64,000 nt of DNA, from positions 1 to 64,000 of the forward strand of contig NZ_FNEX01000023.1 in the NCBI RefSeq assembly GCF_900100435.1, written 5' to 3'. Under the pieces are notes generated by a model, which saw only the letters and a program-made list of their open reading frames with translations, was not told the DNA's origin and ran no database searches. Source of the DNA: Pedobacter sp. ok626 (GTDB lineage: Bacteria > Bacteroidota > Bacteroidia > Sphingobacteriales > Sphingobacteriaceae). Position 1 is the first letter of the stretch. Each line of letters opens with the position of its first letter. The position numbers and the translations under genes are program-made. This document shows, piece after piece, positions 36,133 to 45,225 of this stretch.

Positions 36133-36723
36133 ATGCGTGCAAGGGATATAAACAAAGTAGAGTTAGTAAAACAAAAGGCTATTGAGTTGTTGGTCGAGCT
36201 TGGTTTTGAGGGTTTTACGATGAATAAGCTAGCTAAGGCTTGCGGGGTATCTGTAGCTACGCTTTACATTTATTACAAGGATAAGGACGATTTAATTCAG
36301 AATATTGGTCTGGAAGAGGTACAGCGGATGAGCGCAATTATGCTGGAAGATTTTGATCCTGAAAGCTCTTTTTCCGAAGGATTGAGACAGCAGTGGAAAA
36401 ACCGCGCTAAATGTATACTCGAAAACCCTTTAACTGCCCAGATGATAGAACAGTTGCGTAGTTCGACTTACCAGGAGAAGATTTTTCAAACTTTTGGGGA
36501 GATTTTTAAGGAGCCTCTAGGAAAGTTTATGCATAATGCAATTGAAAGAGAGGAGATTGTTGACATGCCTTTGGAATCATACTGGAGTGTGGCTTTTGGA
36601 CCTTTATACAGCTTACTCCGCTTTCATAATGAGGGCAAAAGCCTAAGTGGAAAACCTTTTGTTTTAACCGATGAAGTGCTTTGGAGTGCTTTTGATGTGG
36701 TGCTGAAGGGATTGAAAAAATAA
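36133..36723 (+). CDS. TetR/AcrR-family transcriptional regulator
   Basis: 196 residues. The N-terminal helix-turn-helix (about 8-55) has AIELLVELGFEGFTMNKLAKACGVS-type spacing and ATLYIYYKDKDDLI, the classic TetR signature. The C-terminal ligand domain is helical and includes a TetR_C-like block. It heads a plus-strand unit with a small protein (40-base gap) and an MFS transporter, so it most likely represses an efflux pump until inducer binds. A palindrome overlaps its promoter region. Confidence 0.9.
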   Translation: MRARDINKVELVKQKAIELLVELGFEGFTMNKLAKACGVSVATLYIYYKDKDDLIQNIGLEEVQRMSAIMLEDFDPESSFSEGLRQQWKNRAKCILENPLTAQMIEQLRSSTYQEKIFQTFGEIFKEPLGKFMHNAIEREEIVDMPLESYWSVAFGPLYSLLRFHNEGKSLSGKPFVLTDEVLWSAFDVVLKGLKK

Positions 36724-36763
36724 AAGTTCTGTTAATGAGCTCATAAAAACTAAATTTAAAACT

Positions 36764-36988
36764 ATGGACATTAATATTAAAGAGATCCTACTTTTTAAAA
36801 CCAATATACGAACCGAAGATGATAAAAGGTATATAGGTAAGATTATGGAGGAGCATGAGATTAAGCAATGGACAGTAGATCTATATGATATAGATTGTGT
36901 ATTGCGCATTGTATCTCCTATACTGACACATGAAGAAGTCATTACACTGGTAATGAAAAATGGTTACACCTGCGAGGTGTTAACATAA
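36764..36988 (+). CDS. Small ferredoxin-fold-like protein
   Basis: 74 residues, unrecognised. The predicted pattern is beta-alpha-beta-beta-alpha-beta (IKEILLFKTNI; DDKRYIGKIMEEH; IKQWTVDLYD; CVLRIVSP; HEEVITLVMKNG; YTCEVL), like heavy-metal-associated or ACT-sized domains but without a CxxC metal motif. It sits between the TetR regulator and the MFS transporter with short gaps (40 and 32 bases), so it is probably expressed with them and may bind a ligand or the pump. Confidence 0.65.
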   Translation: MDINIKEILLFKTNIRTEDDKRYIGKIMEEHEIKQWTVDLYDIDCVLRIVSPILTHEEVITLVMKNGYTCEVLT

Positions 36989-37020
36989 AAATTAGTAAGA
37001 ACTGATTATCATATTTAATA

Positions 37021-38253
37021 ATGGAACAATCTACAAAGCCTATAGCCGAACCTTTTAGTTCTTACCAGATCCTGGTAATTGCTTTATTGGCTTTATTACA
37101 GTTTACTATAGTACTAGATTTTATGGTACTTGCGCCGCTTGGCGACTTTTTAATGAAATCTTTGTCCATGACACCTAAGGGATTTGGACTTGTGGTTTCT
37201 TCCTATGCTTTTAGTGCCGGAGCATCAGGTATTTTGGCGGCTGGTTTTGCGGATAAGTTTGATCGTAAAAAGCTGCTTTTGTTTTTTTATACTGGATTTA
37301 TTGTGGGTACGTTGTGCTGTGCACTTTCTACCAATTACGAGATGCTTTTAGGAGCTAGGATTGTAACCGGACTATTTGGGGGGGTAATTGGCGCCATATC
37401 TATGACAATTGTTACCGATATTTTTGCGGTTCATCAACGTGGGCGGGTAATGGGGGTTGTACAAATGGGCTTTGCTGCAAGCCAGGTTTTAGGTATTCCG
37501 ATTGGTCTTTATTTAGCCAATATTTGGGGATGGCATTCGTCATTTTTAATGATTGTTATTTTGGCGATTATGATTGCCATAACGATTCTATTTATGATGA
37601 AGCCTATTGATAAACATCTTGCTTTACAATCAGACAAGAGCCCGTTTTTACACTTATGGCATGCACTTTCTAATCGTTCTTATCAATTGGGCTTTATTGC
37701 AACCGCTTTTATGAGTGTTGGAGGCTTTATGTTGATGCCTTTTGGAAGTGCTTACCTCATCAATAACATTAACATCACGCAGCAGGAGCTTCCTATGGTA
37801 TTTATGTTTACCGGTTTAGCCTCTATTGTTATTATGCCTTTAGTTGGGAAATTAAGTGATAAAGTAGATAAGTTTATGCTGTTTACAGGAGGTTCAGTAT
37901 TGGCTATCATACTGATATTAATCTATACCAATCTTGGTCCGATCCCATTGTGGCAAGTAGTTGTTGTCAATATGGTATTGTTTATGGGGATCATGAGCCG
38001 GATGATTCCAGCTACCACGCTTACAATGAGTGTGCCTGATATAAAAGACCGTGGTGCATTTATGAGTGTGAATGCTTCTTTGCAACAAATGGCAGGGGGA
38101 ATAGCTGCATTAAGCGCTGGTTTAATTGTGACCCAGGAGACAAAGAGTAGTCCATTGGAGAATTACGACATTCTAGGCATAGTGGTTTCGGTAATGATTG
38201 TGGTGTGTATATTTTTTGTTTATAAGGTAAGTGAGCTTGTAAAGGCTAAGTAA
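37021..38253 (+). CDS. MFS transporter, probable drug efflux
   Basis: 410 residues with 12 predicted membrane helices. The loop 2-3 motif GFADKFDRKKLL corresponds to the MFS GxxxDRxGRR signature, and the repeat in the second half is GKLSDKVDKF. The family is closest to AraJ/Bcr-like drug:H+ antiporters. It is downstream of a TetR gene, which supports inducible efflux. Substrate unknown. Confidence 0.87.
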   Translation: MEQSTKPIAEPFSSYQILVIALLALLQFTIVLDFMVLAPLGDFLMKSLSMTPKGFGLVVSSYAFSAGASGILAAGFADKFDRKKLLLFFYTGFIVGTLCCALSTNYEMLLGARIVTGLFGGVIGAISMTIVTDIFAVHQRGRVMGVVQMGFAASQVLGIPIGLYLANIWGWHSSFLMIVILAIMIAITILFMMKPIDKHLALQSDKSPFLHLWHALSNRSYQLGFIATAFMSVGGFMLMPFGSAYLINNINITQQELPMVFMFTGLASIVIMPLVGKLSDKVDKFMLFTGGSVLAIILILIYTNLGPIPLWQVVVVNMVLFMGIMSRMIPATTLTMSVPDIKDRGAFMSVNASLQQMAGGIAALSAGLIVTQETKSSPLENYDILGIVVSVMIVVCIFFVYKVSELVKAK

Positions 38254-38323
38254 TCAGGAGATAAGCCTAATAATTTAGAAACATTTTTTGTTGTCGAATG
38301 TTATTGGTTTAAAAATCTGGATT

Positions 38324-38968
38324 ATGAAACGAATAAAATTTTTTGCTATTCTGCTGATAAGCGGAATACTGTGGTCTTGCAGTCCGACCACAAGAGTAAC
38401 CGGCTCATGGGTTAATTCTTCTGAAAGAGGAACAATGCTGAGTGGAAAGACTGTTTTTATCGCCTCACTGACTAGAAATATGGAAGTCCGTACTAAACTT
38501 GAAAATTCATTGGCATCCCAAGCTGCGCTAAAGAACATTAAAGTGGTAAAAAGTACGGAATTTTTTAGCCCGGATTTTTATCAAAATTCGCCAACTGAAA
38601 GAACCTTGATGTCGAAAATCCAGAATTCAGGGGCTAACTATATACTTACCATTTCTTTGATTAACAAGCAAAGTGAAACCAGATATGTTCCGGGATCAGC
38701 TGGCTATGCACCTTATCCATATTATGGATGGTATGGCGGATTTTATAGTTACTATAATTATTGGCGTCCGATGTTTTATGAGCCAGGGTATTACGTGACG
38801 TATAAAACCTATTTCATGGAAACAAATTTATATGATATGGCAAATAATAAGTTGGTTTGGTCAGCACAGACAGAAACTGTTAATCCTGGATCAATTGATG
38901 CTTTTGTAAATACCTTTCCTAAAATCTTGATCGACCAGATGGTTAAGGATGGTTTATTGCCGATGTAG
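38324..38968 (+). CDS. Lipoprotein with Tyr/Gly-rich insert
   Basis: 214 residues from the ATG at 38324; a TTG 36 bases earlier would place extra residues before the signal peptide. The lipoprotein signal ends in LWSC (Cys about 19), followed by SPTTRVTGSWV. The domain alternates strands and helices (KTVFIASLTRN; NYILTISLINKQ; ETNLYDMANNKLVWSAQTET) and is broken at about 126-160 by an aromatic stretch rich in Tyr, Gly, Pro and Trp. The fold resembles small TolB-N/DUF4136-like lipoproteins but I cannot name the family. The 3' end overlaps the convergent hydrolase gene by 26 bases. Confidence 0.75.
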   Translation: MKRIKFFAILLISGILWSCSPTTRVTGSWVNSSERGTMLSGKTVFIASLTRNMEVRTKLENSLASQAALKNIKVVKSTEFFSPDFYQNSPTERTLMSKIQNSGANYILTISLINKQSETRYVPGSAGYAPYPYYGWYGGFYSYYNYWRPMFYEPGYYVTYKTYFMETNLYDMANNKLVWSAQTETVNPGSIDAFVNTFPKILIDQMVKDGLLPM

Positions 38969-39785
38969 ATTGCAAGAATACCAGGCTTTTTTCAACAACT
39001 TGATTTAATTGAGGGGGTAATTGATCTGATGTATATGGATGGTAAGCACCATATACATGATTGGCCCCCTCAATTTTTTGAATTTCAGCATTCAATTGCT
39101 TTTGTGCTAGCTCCTGAGCTACACTAAATTTGACATTGACGTCGTCATCGCCATGCAGAATTAACCAGGGAACGTGAACTTGTTTTGCCGCATTTCGGAT
39201 ATTGAAATCTGCTTTGTGTTTGTTGAAGTCCTCTAGTAAAGTGCTGTTTAAAGGCATTTTTTCTTTGGTGCGGGCGTTTTCTACAAAAATTTTACCGGTT
39301 AGAATCCATTCTTTTTCCTGTTCTTTTTTCCAAAGACTTGAGAAATCTGATATGGCAGACCAGGTAATAAGCTTACTGATTCGCTTATCTCTTGCGGCTT
39401 GAATAATAGCCAAACCGCCACCTCTGCTATGGCCAATCAAATAAATGGACCTAGATGGAAAGGTGGTGTTGACATAATCAATCGCTGTACTTACATCTGA
39501 CAATTCCATACTTATTGTATTGCTAGCAAACGCGTCCATATCTGTTACCTCATTTTGATTTTCTGAAGTAACCCCACTGTGCGATAGGTTGAATTTTAGA
39601 TATCTGTATCCCTTCGAAGCAAAAAATGCTGCGGTTAAGTTGTGTGCTCCCCAATCTTTGAAGCCTTTAAAGCCATGGATGAAAATTATGGTGTCTGGAT
39701 TTGTATTTTTATCGTCATAAGTCCAATCACCAAGAATCATTTTTCCTGCTGCACCGCTTAATGTAAAGTGTTCTTTTTTGATCAT
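38943..39785 (-). CDS. Alpha/beta hydrolase
   Basis: 280 residues. The oxyanion segment is IFIHGFKGFKDWG (about 32-44), nucleophile Ser in GHSRGGG (about 119-125), acid Asp in LHGDDDVNV (about 217) and His in GANHVYG (about 247). No signal peptide, so cytoplasmic. The family includes esterases and dienelactone hydrolase-like enzymes; the substrate is unknown. Its stop region overlaps the last 26 bases of the convergent lipoprotein gene. Confidence 0.87.
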   Translation of the reverse strand: MIKKEHFTLSGAAGKMILGDWTYDDKNTNPDTIIFIHGFKGFKDWGAHNLTAAFFASKGYRYLKFNLSHSGVTSENQNEVTDMDAFASNTISMELSDVSTAIDYVNTTFPSRSIYLIGHSRGGGLAIIQAARDKRISKLITWSAISDFSSLWKKEQEKEWILTGKIFVENARTKEKMPLNSTLLEDFNKHKADFNIRNAAKQVHVPWLILHGDDDVNVKFSVAQELAQKQLNAEIQKIEGANHVYGAYHPYTSDQLPPQLNQVVEKSLVFLQSTSAINHP

Positions 39786-39819
39786 ATATGGCTACCTGTA
39801 TGGTGTTTAGGCTATATAA

Positions 39820-39827
39820 CAAAATTA
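39820..39827 (-). promoter_or_regulatory. -7 box of the hydrolase gene
   Basis: Read on the minus strand, TAATTTTG matches TAnnTTTG and lies 34 bases before the hydrolase ATG. No -33 TTTG at the right distance. Confidence 0.4.
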
Positions 39828-39919
39828 AAATCTGGATGTTTCAGTGTTGTTGATTATTTAAAATCTTTCTAAATAGCTCTTAATTACAGCATAATGACAG
39901 TGGAACAGCCTTGTGTTAT

Positions 39920-39927
39920 TACTTTTG
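39920..39927 (+). promoter_or_regulatory. -7 promoter box of the haem operon
   Basis: TACTTTTG matches TAnnTTTG. The predicted transcription start near 39932 leaves a leader of about 25 bases before the TTG at 39959, and excludes the longer hemA frame that opens at 39911. The -33 element is not evident. Confidence 0.5.
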
Positions 39928-39958
39928 TTACGCTAAAAACAAACAGGATACTATAATT

Positions 39959-41185
39959 TTGGAATATTTAAAGATCATTGCTTTCACGCATAAACAGATT
40001 GACCTAAAGTCCTTAGGTAAATTGGTAATATGTGAGCAGACATTGGACGATCGGTTGAGAAACATTCAATCAGAGTTAGGTGTCAAGGAAATATTCTATG
40101 TAGGAACTTGCAATAGGGTAGAATTTGTATTCACAGCTTCAGATAATTTAGATAAAGATTTTATTCTTCGCTTTTTAACGGTCCTGGATATGGGATTGCC
40201 ACCAGAGTATATGGAGCAGTTCATTGAAAATGTTTCAGTATATGAACAGTTGGATGCCTTTAATCATTTGTTACGTACTTCTTGCTCATTGGAAAGCTTA
40301 GTTGTAGGTGAAAAGGAAATTCTTGCGCAGATTCGTAAAGCTTATGAAGCTTGTCGCGTTGCCGGTTTTACCGGAGATTATATGCGTATGATTATGAACA
40401 GGGTTGTGAAAACAGCTAAAGAGGTTTATACGCATACCAATATTTCTAAAAACCCTGTCTCAGTTGTTTCTTTGGCTTACCGTAAGCTGCGCGATCTTAA
40501 GATGTGTGCCAACTCAAGGCTACTGATTATTGGTGCAGGCGAAACAAATAAGAACTTAGCTCAATATCTTAAAAAACATAAATATTCCAACTTCTCCATC
40601 TTTAACAGAACACTTGCGAACGCAGAAGTGCTGGCTAAAGAATTGAATGGTATTGCTTATCCGCTTTCAGAACTTGAAAATTACAACCAGGGCTTTGATG
40701 TGATTATCACTTGTACAGGAGCTACTGAACCTATCATTACAGAGGAGATTTATAAAAAATTGCTGAATGGCGATGCGAGTAAAAAGGTCATCGTTGATTT
40801 GGCTATTCCTAACGACGTCGCTGCCGAAGTGGTTAGGGATTTCCCAATGCACTATATCGAGGTTGAATCTTTAAAAGAGACTGCCCGTAAAAATATTCAG
40901 GAACGCTATGATGAGCTGGTAAATGCCGAGCACATTATCGAAGAAAACATCAAGGATTTTGGATTGGTATTGCGCCAGCGCAAAATTGAAATTGCTATGA
41001 GCTGCGTTCCAGAGAAAATCAAGGAAATTAAGCATACTGCGATCAATGGGATTTTTGCCGAAGAGATCAATAATCTGGATGAAAATTCGAGATTAGTATT
41101 GGAAAAGGTGATGAATTATATGGAAAAAAAATACATCAGCGTTCCAATGGTAATGGCAAAGGAGATATTGGTAAAGAATAGCTAA
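39959..41185 (+). CDS. hemA: Glutamyl-tRNA reductase
   Basis: First committed step of C5-pathway haem synthesis: glutamyl-tRNA to glutamate-1-semialdehyde with NADPH. 408 residues from a TTG start (MEYLKIIAFTHKQ), which fits homologues; an earlier TTG at 39911 lies upstream of the -7 box. Catalytic Cys51 sits in VGTCNRVEF. The SCSLESLVVGEKEILAQI block and a Rossmann NADPH domain (LLIIGAGETNKNLAQYL) follow, then a dimerisation helix region. First gene of the hem operon; hemCD follows after 25 bases. Confidence 0.93.
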   Translation: MEYLKIIAFTHKQIDLKSLGKLVICEQTLDDRLRNIQSELGVKEIFYVGTCNRVEFVFTASDNLDKDFILRFLTVLDMGLPPEYMEQFIENVSVYEQLDAFNHLLRTSCSLESLVVGEKEILAQIRKAYEACRVAGFTGDYMRMIMNRVVKTAKEVYTHTNISKNPVSVVSLAYRKLRDLKMCANSRLLIIGAGETNKNLAQYLKKHKYSNFSIFNRTLANAEVLAKELNGIAYPLSELENYNQGFDVIITCTGATEPIITEEIYKKLLNGDASKKVIVDLAIPNDVAAEVVRDFPMHYIEVESLKETARKNIQERYDELVNAEHIIEENIKDFGLVLRQRKIEIAMSCVPEKIKEIKHTAINGIFAEEINNLDENSRLVLEKVMNYMEKKYISVPMVMAKEILVKNS

Positions 41186-41210
41186 ATTTGCCAAAAAATT
41201 AGCAATCAAC

Positions 41211-42788
41211 GTGAAAAGACTTATTATAGGTACAAGAGGCAGCGACCTGGCTTTATGGCAAGCCAATTTCATTAAAGATAAATTAGCAGCTATCGGCGTT
41301 GAAGCTGAACTGAAGATTATTAAAACTCAGGGTGACAAGATTTTAAATCTTAGATTGGATAAACTTGAGGGCAAAGGCTTTTTTACCAAAGAACTGGAAG
41401 AAGAGCTTTTAGGTGGCACTATCGATATTGCCGTACACTCGCATAAAGATTTACCAACTGTACATCCTGATGGACTAACTATTGCTGCGGTAACCGAGCG
41501 TGAAGACCCATCGGAGTTGTTGCTGATCCTTAAGGATTGTGTAAACATTACCCACAAGCTTTCTTTAAAAACGGGAGCGATGGTTGGAACTTCATCAAAC
41601 AGACGTAAGGCTCAACTGCTTGCGCTTCGCCCTGATTTAAATATAGAAGACTTAAGGGGGAACGTACCAACCCGTATCCAAAAGCTAAGGGATGAGGATT
41701 ATGATGCCATCATGATCGCTAAAGCTGGAGTGAACCGTTTAAATATTGATCTTTCTGAATTTCATGTTGAAGTAATAGATCCTACAGATGTGGTTCCTGC
41801 TCCTGCACAAGGTGCACTTGCGATCCAGATCAGGGAAAATGATAGTGAATTATTTGATACGCTTCAAAAAATACATCACCAGGAAACTGCTGATGAGATT
41901 GCTGTGGAACGTAAAGTTTTAAACCTTTTCGAAGGTGGTTGCCACATGCCTTTAGGTTGTTATTGCAAAAGGGAAGATGAACAATACGAGGTATGGACTT
42001 CAAAGGCTGAAACTGATGAGGATTTTCCTGATCGTTTGTTTTTCCGTGTAAAAAATCTGGATGGACTGGCCGAAAAAATTGTCGCTAAGTTTAGTGGAGA
42101 AAGAAAGTTTCCTGCCAAAGTCTTCATTTCGAGAGAAGTTGGGGAGCACAATTACTTTAGAAAAGCCCTTGAAAAACACAATATAGAAATAGATGCGAGA
42201 TCATTGATTCGTACATTTCCAATTGTAACTGTATTGGATCCTTTTTATTTAAAACATATAGAATGGATTTTCTTTAGTAGCAGAAATAGTGTGGATTATT
42301 TCTTTAACCTGAAGCCGATGTTGCCTAAACACGTAAAGTTTGGTGTGGCGGGTCGTGGTTCTGAGGATTCATTGAGAAGAATGGGCCATGTCGCTGATTA
42401 TGTTGGTGAAGGTGGAGATATAGATGAAGTTGCTGAATTATTTGCTGAAGCTGTTGCTGGAAAAACAGTATTGTTTCCGAGGGCGCAAGATTCACTATTG
42501 AGCATTCAAAAAGCGTTGAAATCCGATACAAAAGTGGTTGATCTGCCGATTTACGAAACGGTTATTGAAGAAAATATAGATCAGACTTATGCTGAGGTTC
42601 TCATATTTACAAGTCCATCAAATGTAGAAGCATATTTTGTGGATAACCTATTGGAACCAGGTCAAAAGGTAATTGCAATTGGCAATTCTACCGCTAAAAA
42701 GTTTGAAGAAATGGGAGTGAAGGTAATTTTACCTTATTCTCCTGATGAAATCGGTTTAGCTGAAGCCGTTTTCGGAATTGATATATAA
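41211..42788 (+). CDS. hemCD: HemC-HemD fusion: porphobilinogen deaminase/uroporphyrinogen-III synthase
   Basis: 525 residues from a GTG start. Residues 1-300 are porphobilinogen deaminase: substrate-binding SHKDLPT (Asp80), LRGNVPTRIQKL, and EGGCHMPLG with Cys244, which anchors the dipyrromethane cofactor. From about 302 the sequence changes to a uroporphyrinogen-III synthase fold (VFISREVGEHNYFRKAL; WIFFSSRNSVDYFF; LIFTSPSNVEAYF; IAIGNSTAKKFEEMG). The fusion supplies two consecutive enzymes in one chain, so hydroxymethylbilane can be cyclised before it closes spontaneously. It lies between hemA and hemB. Confidence 0.92.
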   Translation: MKRLIIGTRGSDLALWQANFIKDKLAAIGVEAELKIIKTQGDKILNLRLDKLEGKGFFTKELEEELLGGTIDIAVHSHKDLPTVHPDGLTIAAVTEREDPSELLLILKDCVNITHKLSLKTGAMVGTSSNRRKAQLLALRPDLNIEDLRGNVPTRIQKLRDEDYDAIMIAKAGVNRLNIDLSEFHVEVIDPTDVVPAPAQGALAIQIRENDSELFDTLQKIHHQETADEIAVERKVLNLFEGGCHMPLGCYCKREDEQYEVWTSKAETDEDFPDRLFFRVKNLDGLAEKIVAKFSGERKFPAKVFISREVGEHNYFRKALEKHNIEIDARSLIRTFPIVTVLDPFYLKHIEWIFFSSRNSVDYFFNLKPMLPKHVKFGVAGRGSEDSLRRMGHVADYVGEGGDIDEVAELFAEAVAGKTVLFPRAQDSLLSIQKALKSDTKVVDLPIYETVIEENIDQTYAEVLIFTSPSNVEAYFVDNLLEPGQKVIAIGNSTAKKFEEMGVKVILPYSPDEIGLAEAVFGIDI

Positions 42789-42800
42789 AAAAAGGTTACT

Positions 42801-43769
42801 ATGTTACACCGTCCACGTAGATTAAGGAAAAATCCTGTTGTGAGAGAGATGATAGCCGAGACTCGGTTATCTAAAGACATGTTCATTTATCCGTACTTTG
42901 TTGTTCCTGGGCAACATGTTGTTCATCCATTGGATGCAATGCCGGGCATCAGTCATTTTTCGGAGGATACGCTGATCAAAGATGTAGAAAAGGGATTGAA
43001 ACTTGGCGTAAACAAGATTATGCTTTTTGGTGTGGGAGATGAGAAGAGTGACAATGCTGCATCTGCATATCATGATCATTCTTTAGTTCCCTCTGCGGTA
43101 CGTTTATTGAAGAAAAACTTTGGTGACGACCTTTACATTGTAACTGATGTTTGTGTTTGTTCTTATACATCACATGGGCATTGTGGTATATTAAAGGACG
43201 ATTACGTGCAGAATGATGAAACTGTTGAGGTTATTGCAAAAATGGCACTTACGCATGTACAGGCTGGAGCAGATATGTTGGCCCCATCAGATATGATGGA
43301 TGGACGCGTAGCTGCGATGAGGAGTGTGCTGGATGGAGCTGGTTACGTAAATGCAGCTATTATGTCGCATGCGACCAAATTTGCGTCAGCTTATTATGGC
43401 CCATTTAGGGAAGCCGCAGACTGCGCGCCGAGTAAAGGTGACAGAAAGGCTTACCAAATGGATTTTAGAAATGGTAACGAAGCACTTAGGGAGGCTTTGC
43501 TAGACGAAAGTGAAGGTGCAGATGTGTTAATGGTAAAACCTGCTTTGGCTTACCTTGATATTATGCATAACTTAAAACAGCATACAGATTTACCGATTGC
43601 CTGCTATAATGTATCGGGTGAATACTCGATGGTTAAAGCTGCTGCACAAAGAGGCTGGATAGACGAACAAAAAGTGGTAATGGAAACTATGCATGCTTTT
43701 GCGCGTGCTGGGGCAAGCATTATTACAACTTACCACATTAGGGATATTTTAGAAAAGAATTGGATGTAA
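42801..43769 (+). CDS. hemB: 5-aminolevulinate dehydratase, zinc type
   Basis: Joins two 5-aminolevulinate to porphobilinogen. 322 residues. Schiff-base Lys246 (LMVKPALAY) and assisting Lys193 (SHATKFASAYYGPFR) are present. Cys118, Cys120 and Cys128 in DVCVCSYTSHGHCG form the catalytic zinc site, so this is the zinc-dependent rather than the Mg-only class. 12 bases after hemCD. Confidence 0.95.
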   Translation: MLHRPRRLRKNPVVREMIAETRLSKDMFIYPYFVVPGQHVVHPLDAMPGISHFSEDTLIKDVEKGLKLGVNKIMLFGVGDEKSDNAASAYHDHSLVPSAVRLLKKNFGDDLYIVTDVCVCSYTSHGHCGILKDDYVQNDETVEVIAKMALTHVQAGADMLAPSDMMDGRVAAMRSVLDGAGYVNAAIMSHATKFASAYYGPFREAADCAPSKGDRKAYQMDFRNGNEALREALLDESEGADVLMVKPALAYLDIMHNLKQHTDLPIACYNVSGEYSMVKAAAQRGWIDEQKVVMETMHAFARAGASIITTYHIRDILEKNWM

Positions 43770-43816
43770 GTTTGGTTTGCCGGAAACAATAGAACACACA
43801 GAATTGAAATAAGCAT

Positions 43817-45190
43817 ATGTTAGAATCTTTAAAAAAAATGTTTTCAGGAAATGAAGGCGATGTACCTGTAAACACAGGGAGTAAACCGGATATTTCCAGA
43901 GAAAAATCTGCAGAGTTATACGAAAAGGCGAAAAACTATTTCCCAGGTGGTGTAAACTCTCCAGTTAGGGCTTTTAAGTCGGTTTATGGTACTCCGCTTT
44001 TTATTCAAAAAGGGGATGGCTGTTTTGTATGGGATGCAGATGGCAATCAATTTATAGATTTCTGTGCTAGCTGGGGGCCATTAATTCTTGGGCACAATAA
44101 TGCTAAAGTGAGGGAGAAAGTTACCGAGGTGATGCAAAATGGCATGAGCTTCGGTGCACCAACTGCTCTGGAAAATGAATTGGCAGAGCTGATTATTAAA
44201 AACAATAAGTTTGTTGAAAAAATACGTTTTACGAGCTCAGGTACTGAGGCGGTAATGTCGGCTATTAGGTTGGCTCGTGGATATACAGGTAAAGATAAGA
44301 TCATCAAATTTGAAGGTTGCTACCACGGTCATACGGATTCATTATTGGTAAAAGCGGGATCTGGTCTGGTGACTTTCGGTGAAACTTCATCTGCAGGTGT
44401 ACCAAAAGCTTTTGCACAAGAAACTATTGTGTTGCCTTTAAATGATACTGAAGCTTTAAAACAGGCTTTTGATCAATTTAAAGATCAGGTGGCGGCAGTA
44501 ATTATTGAAGGTATCCCGGCAAATAATGGTTTGCTGATGCAGGATGCGGCTTACCTTGAGTTTTTACAAGGTATTTGTAAGGAAAATAATGCCTTATTGA
44601 TATTTGATGAGGTGATTACCGGTTTTAGGATAGGTTTTGAAGGTGCTGCTGCTTATTATGGTGTGAAACCTGATATTATTACTTATGGTAAGATTATCGG
44701 TGGTGGTCTACCCGTAGGTATGTATGGCGCTTCAGCTGAAATTATGGGACATATTTCTCCTGATGGAGGAGTTTATCAGGCGGGAACACTTTCTGGAAAT
44801 CCTGTAGCTATGGCTGCTGGGATTGCACAACTGACAGAATTGCTGCGTTCTGGGTTTTATAAAGATCTGAACAACAAAACAAGTGAATTTGCAGAGAGCA
44901 TACAGCGTTTTGCAACTGCTAGAAATTATAAAGTAAAAGTTTTCTATGTGGGTTCTATCTTCTGGATTGCCTTTACTGATAAGGACAAGATCCAGTCTGC
45001 AGAAGATATTGACCACAATAGCATGGAGAAATTCAAAATAATGCACAGAGAGTTGCTGAATAGAGGTATTTATTTAGGTCCTTCTGGGTATGAGGTAGGT
45101 TTTGTTTCTGCTGCACATTCAAAAATAGAACTTGAAAAAGCTAAAAGGGCCATCTTTGATAGCCTTGACGTTGTTTTCAGGAACAAGTAA
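43817..45190 (+). CDS. hemL: Glutamate-1-semialdehyde 2,1-aminomutase
   Basis: PLP enzyme making 5-aminolevulinate. 457 residues, slightly longer than usual (about 430) because of an N-terminal extension of about 25 residues (KKMFSGNEGDVPVNTG). Motifs: YFPGGVNSPVRAF, GCYHGHTDSLLVKAGSG, LIFDEVITGFR, and PLP lysine 292 in TYGKIIGGGLPVG. Together with HemA it shows the C5 pathway. The next gene begins 35 bases later. Confidence 0.95.
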   Translation: MLESLKKMFSGNEGDVPVNTGSKPDISREKSAELYEKAKNYFPGGVNSPVRAFKSVYGTPLFIQKGDGCFVWDADGNQFIDFCASWGPLILGHNNAKVREKVTEVMQNGMSFGAPTALENELAELIIKNNKFVEKIRFTSSGTEAVMSAIRLARGYTGKDKIIKFEGCYHGHTDSLLVKAGSGLVTFGETSSAGVPKAFAQETIVLPLNDTEALKQAFDQFKDQVAAVIIEGIPANNGLLMQDAAYLEFLQGICKENNALLIFDEVITGFRIGFEGAAAYYGVKPDIITYGKIIGGGLPVGMYGASAEIMGHISPDGGVYQAGTLSGNPVAMAAGIAQLTELLRSGFYKDLNNKTSEFAESIQRFATARNYKVKVFYVGSIFWIAFTDKDKIQSAEDIDHNSMEKFKIMHRELLNRGIYLGPSGYEVGFVSAAHSKIELEKAKRAIFDSLDVVFRNK

Positions 45191-45225
45191 TTAATGGTAT
45201 ATTTATAAAGTAAAATAAGGTTATC

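Noticed and set aside
39911..39958. Longer hemA start at a TTG
   Set aside because: It is upstream of the TACTTTTG -7 box and adds residues not expected in the family.
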